Below are positions 5,611 to 8,739 of a stretch of 8,739 nucleotides of DNA, in pieces. Position 1 is the first letter of the stretch; each line of letters opens with the position of its first letter. Source of the stretch: Clostridiales bacterium UBA929 (GTDB taxonomy: Bacteria; Bacillota; Clostridia; Oscillospirales; UBA929). The notes beneath the pieces were generated by a model. The model searched no databases. It was given only the letters and a program-made list of their open reading frames with translations, and was not told the origin of the DNA. The stretch spans positions 1-8,739 of the forward strand of contig DBDP01000014.1 of NCBI GenBank assembly GCA_002293625.1, written 5' to 3'. The translations under genes were made by a program, and so were the position numbers.

Positions 5611-5673
5611 CCAAAGTTATTGCTACAATGTAACCGTTACCTTGGTAGGGTGGGACGGTTACATTGCTTTTTT
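5580..5673 (+). ncRNA. Candidate small RNA of about 94 nt, family not recognised
   Basis: The element is defined by a near-consensus promoter ending at 5573 and an intrinsic terminator ending in T6 at 5668-5673. Predicted transcription starts near 5577-5580. The RNA would have a 5' hairpin in which CAGG (5587-5590) pairs with CCTG (5607-5610) and CGTC (5593-5596) with GACG (5602-5605) around a CGCAA loop. A probably unpaired stretch CCAAAGTTATTGCTA (5611-5625) follows, then the terminator stem. The only ATG inside, at 5628, is followed directly by a stop, so it does not encode a protein. Its last 37 nt are antisense to the end of purN. The loop CGCAA and the single-stranded linker could be target-binding regions; this is inference. 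It does not match any riboswitch or housekeeping RNA I know, and no gene follows that a leader could control. It could still be an Rfam family I failed to recognise. Confidence 0.6.
5626..5673 (+). terminator. Strong rho-independent terminator (plus strand)
   Basis: CAATGTAACCGT (5626-5637) and ACGGTTACATTG (5655-5666) form a perfect 12-bp stem. An inner TACC/GGTA mini-stem sits in the loop (5638-5647). The stem is followed by C and then TTTTTT (5668-5673). The U-tract is on the plus strand, so it ends plus-strand transcripts: the small RNA and any read-through from the response regulator. The same stem overlaps the last codons of purN on the other strand. Confidence 0.8.
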
Positions 5674-6245
5674 ATACAATACCCCCGAACCGCTTCGACC
5701 AGAAGCGGTTGTTCGCATTGCTCCATCACGCGTTTTTGCAGCGACTCCGGCGTGTCGTCCGGCAGGACGTCAATCGCGCGCTGCGCGATAATGGGTCCTT
5801 CGTCCGTGCCGGGCGTGACGAAATGCACCGTCGCGCCGGTCACCTTAACGCCGTAATTAAGCACGGCGCGATGCACCCGTAAGCCATAAAACCCCTTGCC
5901 GCAGAAGGAGGGGATCAGTGCCGGATGTACGTTCATGGCGCGCCCGGCGAACGCGATGGCAAAGCGCGGCGCGAGGATGAACATGAACCCGCCGAGCACC
6001 ACCAAACCGATGTCCCGCGCGAGCAAAGCGTCCACCACCGCGTCGGTATAGTCCTCGCGAGTCGGATAGTCCTTCGGGTTGAGTACAAGCCTGTCGATTC
6101 CGGCGCGGGCGGCGCGTTCCAGCGCGTAGGCGTCAGCGTGTGACGAGAGCACCAGCGACAGCTCGCCGTTTTGGTACGGCGCGTTGTCGATCAGAGCTTG
6201 TAAATTGGTGCCGCCGTGCGACACCATTACGGCGATTTTCACCAT
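5637..6245 (-). CDS. purN: Phosphoribosylglycinamide formyltransferase (GART, PurN)
   Basis: PurN transfers a formyl group from 10-formyltetrahydrofolate to GAR, giving FGAR, the third step of de novo purine synthesis, in the cytoplasm. The N-terminal phosphate-binding loop is VSHGGTNLQAL (8-18; a histidine sits where a glycine is common). The catalytic set is N105 and H107 in MNVHPALIPSF and D148 in VTPGTDEGPII. The GKGFYGLRVHRAVL segment (116-129) is the usual folate-site neighbour. The length of 202 residues is normal, but the last 12 or so residues (IKKQCNRPTLPR) are encoded inside the inverted repeat of the plus-strand terminator, so the C-terminus may differ from relatives. The ATG overlaps the purM stop in ATGGTGA (7 bases), a sign of translational coupling. 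It is the last gene of the purF-purM-purN run in this window. Confidence 0.96.
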   Translation of the reverse strand: MVKIAVMVSHGGTNLQALIDNAPYQNGELSLVLSSHADAYALERAARAGIDRLVLNPKDYPTREDYTDAVVDALLARDIGLVVLGGFMFILAPRFAIAFAGRAMNVHPALIPSFCGKGFYGLRVHRAVLNYGVKVTGATVHFVTPGTDEGPIIAQRAIDVLPDDTPESLQKRVMEQCEQPLLVEAVRGYCIKKQCNRPTLPR

Positions 6246-7204
6246 AATACGATTTTTCTTGCCCCTTCGGCGACGCGCCCGATCAACGGGTAACCCGCTT
6301 TTTCCGCGTCCTCCGCCGATACGCAGGCAACCAGCCCGACACCCATATTGGCGGTGTTGTACATATCCTCAAGCGGGATCTTTCCCTCTGTCATCACGCG
6401 CCGGAAAATTTCCGGCACCGGCGCGGCGTTGACGTCCATCACAGCCTCCAAACCGTCCGGCAGCATACGGGGAATGTTCTCGATCCATCCGCCGCCGGTG
6501 ATATGCGCGAGACCTTTAATCGTCACGCGCTCCCGCAGAGCAGCTATGTCTTTTACGTAAATACGCGTCGGCGTAAGCATTTCAAGCGCAAGCTCCGGAG
6601 AGGGGTTCGCGAACACCTTACGGTAAAGCGAAAACCCGTTGGAGTGCAGCCCGGAGGAGGGCAGGCCGACCAGCGCGTCCCCCGGACGTATGGTTGAACC
6701 GTCAATCCGCTTCTCGTAATCCACCATCCCGACGCAGAACCCCACAAGGTCGTACTCGTTTTCAGCATACAGCCCCGGAAGCTCCGCCGTTTCACCGCCC
6801 ACCAGCGCCGCGCCCGCTTGGCGGCATCCTTCGGCAACGCCGCTCACCAGTTCGGCGACCCGTTCGGGCAGGTTCTTCCCGCAGCCGATGTAATCCAAAA
6901 AGAACAGCGGCGACGCTCCGGCGCAGGCGACGTCGTTTGCGCACATCGCAACGCAGTCGATCCCCACCGTATCGTGCTTATCGAGCATAAACGCTAAATT
7001 CAACTTGGTTCCCACGCTGTCGGTGCCGCTGACCAGCACGGGGCGCTTTACACCCGCCGTGTCCGGCTCAAACAGCCCGCCGAAACCGCCGAGGTCGCCC
7101 AAAACGCCCTTTGTGTAGGTGGAGCGCACACTCTCCCTCATCAGCTCCACGCCGCGGTAGCCGGCTTCGACATCCACGCCCGCGTTTTTATAGGATTCAT
7201 TCAC
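6239..7204 (-). CDS. purM: Phosphoribosylformylglycinamidine cyclo-ligase (AIR synthetase, PurM)
   Basis: PurM closes the imidazole ring, turning FGAM into AIR with ATP, the fifth step of purine synthesis. The protein begins MNESYKNAGVDVEAGYRGVELM, the usual family opening. The ATP-binding/dimer motifs follow: LGGFGGLF (38-45), VSGTDSVGTKLNLA (58-71), GIDCVAMCANDV (81-92), FFLDYIGCGK (101-110), GGETAELPG (136-144), GLPSSGLHSNGFSL (180-193), ITGGGWIENIPR (235-246) and MYNTANMGVGL (281-291). I chose the GTG start at 7204 because AGGGGG (7218-7213) stands 8 bases upstream. The longer in-frame TTG start at 7210 would leave only 2 bases and adds just two residues. At 321 residues it is slightly shorter than the common 340-350 but all motifs are present. 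There are 17 bases between the purF stop and this start. The stop overlaps purN. Confidence 0.96.
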   Translation of the reverse strand: MNESYKNAGVDVEAGYRGVELMRESVRSTYTKGVLGDLGGFGGLFEPDTAGVKRPVLVSGTDSVGTKLNLAFMLDKHDTVGIDCVAMCANDVACAGASPLFFLDYIGCGKNLPERVAELVSGVAEGCRQAGAALVGGETAELPGLYAENEYDLVGFCVGMVDYEKRIDGSTIRPGDALVGLPSSGLHSNGFSLYRKVFANPSPELALEMLTPTRIYVKDIAALRERVTIKGLAHITGGGWIENIPRMLPDGLEAVMDVNAAPVPEIFRRVMTEGKIPLEDMYNTANMGVGLVACVSAEDAEKAGYPLIGRVAEGARKIVLW

Positions 7205-7212
7205 TGTCAAAA

Positions 7213-7218
7213 CCCCCT
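7213..7218 (-). promoter_or_regulatory. Ribosome binding site that favours the purM GTG start
   Basis: AGGGGG on the minus strand (7218-7213) is 8 bases before the GTG at 7204-7202 and only 2 bases before the TTG at 7210-7208, which supports the GTG. Confidence 0.6.
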
Positions 7219-7221
7219 ATA

Positions 7222-8661
7222 TTATTTTTTAACCCGTTCGGACGCGATCGGGATCGGGTACTCTCCCGAAAAACACGCGTCGCACCAGTCGATTTTTAAG
7301 TCCGGCATGGTGTCCTTAACGTCTTCAAGGCGCAGGAACGCGAGGGAATCCACGCCGATATGGCGCGCGATTTCACCGTACTTGTGAACCATTAGCTGAT
7401 CGCGGGTTAAAACGTCGGTTCCGAAGTAACAGGGGTGCGCATACGGCGGCGACGCGACACGCATATGCACCTCGGTCGCGCCCGCTTCGCGGAGCAGCCG
7501 CACTACGCGGTACAGCGTCGTCCCGCGCACGATTGAATCGTCCACCATAATCACGCGCTTACCGTCCACCACCGGCTTCAGCGCGTTGAGCTTGATCTTC
7601 AGCGAGCTTTCCCGCATTCCCTGCGTCTCCTGAATGAAGGTACGCCCGACATAGCGGTTTTTGATAAACCCGATGCCGTAGGGAATCCCCGACTCCTGCG
7701 CGTACCCGAGCGCGGCGGACAAGCCCGAATCCGGCACACCGATGACGATGTCCGCATCCGCGGGACTGCTGCGCGCGAGGCAGCGCCCCGCGAGGTTGCG
7801 GGATGTCTCTACCGACTGCCCGTCGATGATGCTGTCGGGGCGCGCCATGTAAACAAACTCAAAAGCACACAGGGAATGCCGCCCGGCTTTTCGAGAGGGG
7901 ATACTCCTGAAATTTCCGGCTTCCGCCACCACGACCTCTCCCGGCGCGACGTCCCGCTCAAAAGTCGCCTCTATGGTATCGAGCGCACAGGATTCCGAGG
8001 CGATCACCAGCCCGTCCACATTCCGCCCGATGCAAAGGGGGCGGAAGCCGTGGGGGTCGCGCGCCGCAATCAGCTTGTCCTTTGTCATAACCAAGATGGA
8101 AAACGCGCCTTCAAACTGCGTCATAGCGGCGAGCAGGGCGTCTTCCAGAGACGGCGCGGTTAGGTTTTCGTATACAAGGGTGTAGAGAATTACTTCGGCG
8201 TCGGAAGTCGTTTGGAAGATGCCGCCGCGGTTCTCGATCTTGCGGCGGAGCGGCGCGGAGTTGACGAGAGTTCCGTTAAACGCCAGAGCGATATACTCTC
8301 CACCGGTTTCTATACAGAGCGGCTGCGCGTTGATTTCCGCCGCGTTGCGATGCTCCGCGTACCGCACGTGCCCGATTGCCATAAATCCGGTCAGCTCATT
8401 GAGGGAGTCGGTATCAAACACATCGGGCGCAAGCCCGTTGCCTTTTTTGCAACGGATAACCGCTCCGTTGGACACAGCAATGCCAGCAGATGTCTGCCCG
8501 CGATGCTGCAAGGCATACAGCGCGTAATACGCGCTGACCGCCGGGCGCGTATCCAGTCTTGTCTGCGCCTCGCCGGAAAGCTCCCCTTCCGCTTTCGGGC
8601 TATTCGCGACGATCCCGACGACGCCGCATTCTTCATGTGGTTTATCGTCTATAAAGTGCAT
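7222..8661 (-). CDS. purF: Amidophosphoribosyltransferase (glutamine PRPP amidotransferase, PurF)
   Basis: PurF makes phosphoribosylamine from PRPP and glutamine, the first committed and feedback-controlled step of purine synthesis. It is of the Bacillus type: an 11-residue propeptide (MHFIDDKPHEE) precedes the catalytic C12 in ECGVVGI. Four cysteines fit the iron-sulfur cluster ligands: C265 in LCAFEFVYMARPDS, C411 in HPCYFGTD, and C460/C463 in DWCDACFSGEYPI. The N-terminal glutaminase half shows LQHRGQTSAGIAV, GHVRYAEHR and FNGTLVN. The C-terminal phosphoribosyltransferase half has the PRPP loop VIMVDDSIVRGTT (370-382). Two oddities are an extra stretch of roughly 20 residues after the nucleophile (about 20-42) and a RYAEHRNAAEINAQPL loop in place of the usual RYST/RYATAG-G form. 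AAGGAG lies 8 bases before the ATG. The start overlaps the end of the partial upstream gene. Confidence 0.97.
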   Translation of the reverse strand: MHFIDDKPHEECGVVGIVANSPKAEGELSGEAQTRLDTRPAVSAYYALYALQHRGQTSAGIAVSNGAVIRCKKGNGLAPDVFDTDSLNELTGFMAIGHVRYAEHRNAAEINAQPLCIETGGEYIALAFNGTLVNSAPLRRKIENRGGIFQTTSDAEVILYTLVYENLTAPSLEDALLAAMTQFEGAFSILVMTKDKLIAARDPHGFRPLCIGRNVDGLVIASESCALDTIEATFERDVAPGEVVVAEAGNFRSIPSRKAGRHSLCAFEFVYMARPDSIIDGQSVETSRNLAGRCLARSSPADADIVIGVPDSGLSAALGYAQESGIPYGIGFIKNRYVGRTFIQETQGMRESSLKIKLNALKPVVDGKRVIMVDDSIVRGTTLYRVVRLLREAGATEVHMRVASPPYAHPCYFGTDVLTRDQLMVHKYGEIARHIGVDSLAFLRLEDVKDTMPDLKIDWCDACFSGEYPIPIASERVKK

Positions 8662-8738
8662 GGTTCGCTCTCCTTCGCGCGGCGCAACTCCAAATCCGCC
8701 GCGTCGGCTTTCTCTTGCAGTTTTTTTCGGTGCGCCGC
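8649..8738 (-). CDS. C-terminal end of an upstream operon gene, perhaps purE (partial)
   Basis: A minus-strand frame open to the window edge encodes AAHRKKLQEKADAADLE..., continuing with LRRAKESEPCTL and a TAG at 8651-8649. It overlaps purF by 13 bases in another frame, like the other tightly packed genes here. The charged, helical ending resembles the C-terminus of PurE (AIR mutase subunit), and purE or purC often precedes purF in Clostridia, but 29 residues are too few to be sure. The other two frames look less coding-like: one is very arginine-rich and the other simply extends purF without a start. Confidence 0.45.
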   Translation of the reverse strand, partial: AAHRKKLQEKADAADLELRRAKESEPCTL

Positions 8739-8739
8739 A

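Noticed and set aside
5580..5625. Riboswitch (purine, PRPP, preQ1, c-di-GMP or fluoride type)
   Set aside because: None of the conserved cores I know is present, and no gene follows on the same strand after the terminator.
5628..5633. ATGTAA start-stop unit inside the candidate small RNA
   Set aside because: It lacks a ribosome binding site and lies in the terminator stem, so it is taken as chance.
5545..5856. 103-codon plus-strand open frame overlapping the small RNA and purN
   Set aside because: Its start is upstream of the predicted transcription start, it runs through a strong terminator, and most of it is the complement of purN.

Overview
The window looks like a chromosomal segment of an anaerobic Firmicute, most likely a Clostridia/Oscillospiraceae-type bacterium. 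This is inferred from the Bacillus-type PurF (short propeptide plus iron-sulfur cysteines), clear purine-rich ribosome binding sites, a GH10 xylanase and a methyl-accepting chemoreceptor. No rRNA or taxonomic marker is present, so the assignment is tentative.

Layout. (1) 1-2112, plus strand: an FtsX-type ABC permease followed by its ATPase, overlapping by 10 bases. This block is visibly more AT-rich than the rest. The permease lacks the first membrane segment and first outer domain expected of its family and has an in-frame stop just upstream, so it is probably 5'-truncated or frame-disrupted. (2) 2046-3353, minus strand: a chemoreceptor whose 3' end overlaps the ATPase gene by 67 bases. Each reading frame ends in a short tail read from the other gene's opposite strand, and composition changes at the same place, which suggests a rearrangement (or assembly) junction. 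(3) 3354-3461: a compact intergenic region with two divergent, overlapping promoters, one for the chemoreceptor and one for the xylanase, sharing a near-perfect 19-bp palindrome. (4) 3462-4661: a GH10 endo-1,4-beta-xylanase without a signal peptide, so probably cytoplasmic. (5) 4662-4862: about 200 bases of palindromic GTAGGGACGAT-type repeats and no gene. (6) 4863-5468: an orphan NarL/FixJ response regulator, followed by one more repeat copy. (7) 5469-5636: no protein gene, but a near-consensus promoter (TTGACA-N17-TAGAAT) about 50 bases ahead of a very strong intrinsic terminator. Together they define an unassigned small RNA of about 94 nt whose 3' end is antisense to the end of purN. (8) 5637 to the right edge, minus strand: a purine operon reading (partial gene, perhaps purE)-purF-purM-purN.

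How the genes fit together: PurF, PurM and PurN carry out steps 1, 5 and 3 of de novo IMP synthesis and are tightly packed, which points to one transcript. The xylanase and chemoreceptor may be co-regulated through the shared operator-like palindrome, linking sensing or motility to hemicellulose use; this is inference. The most novel-looking item is the candidate small RNA between the response regulator and purN. I found no CRISPR array, tRNA, rRNA, transposase or phage gene.
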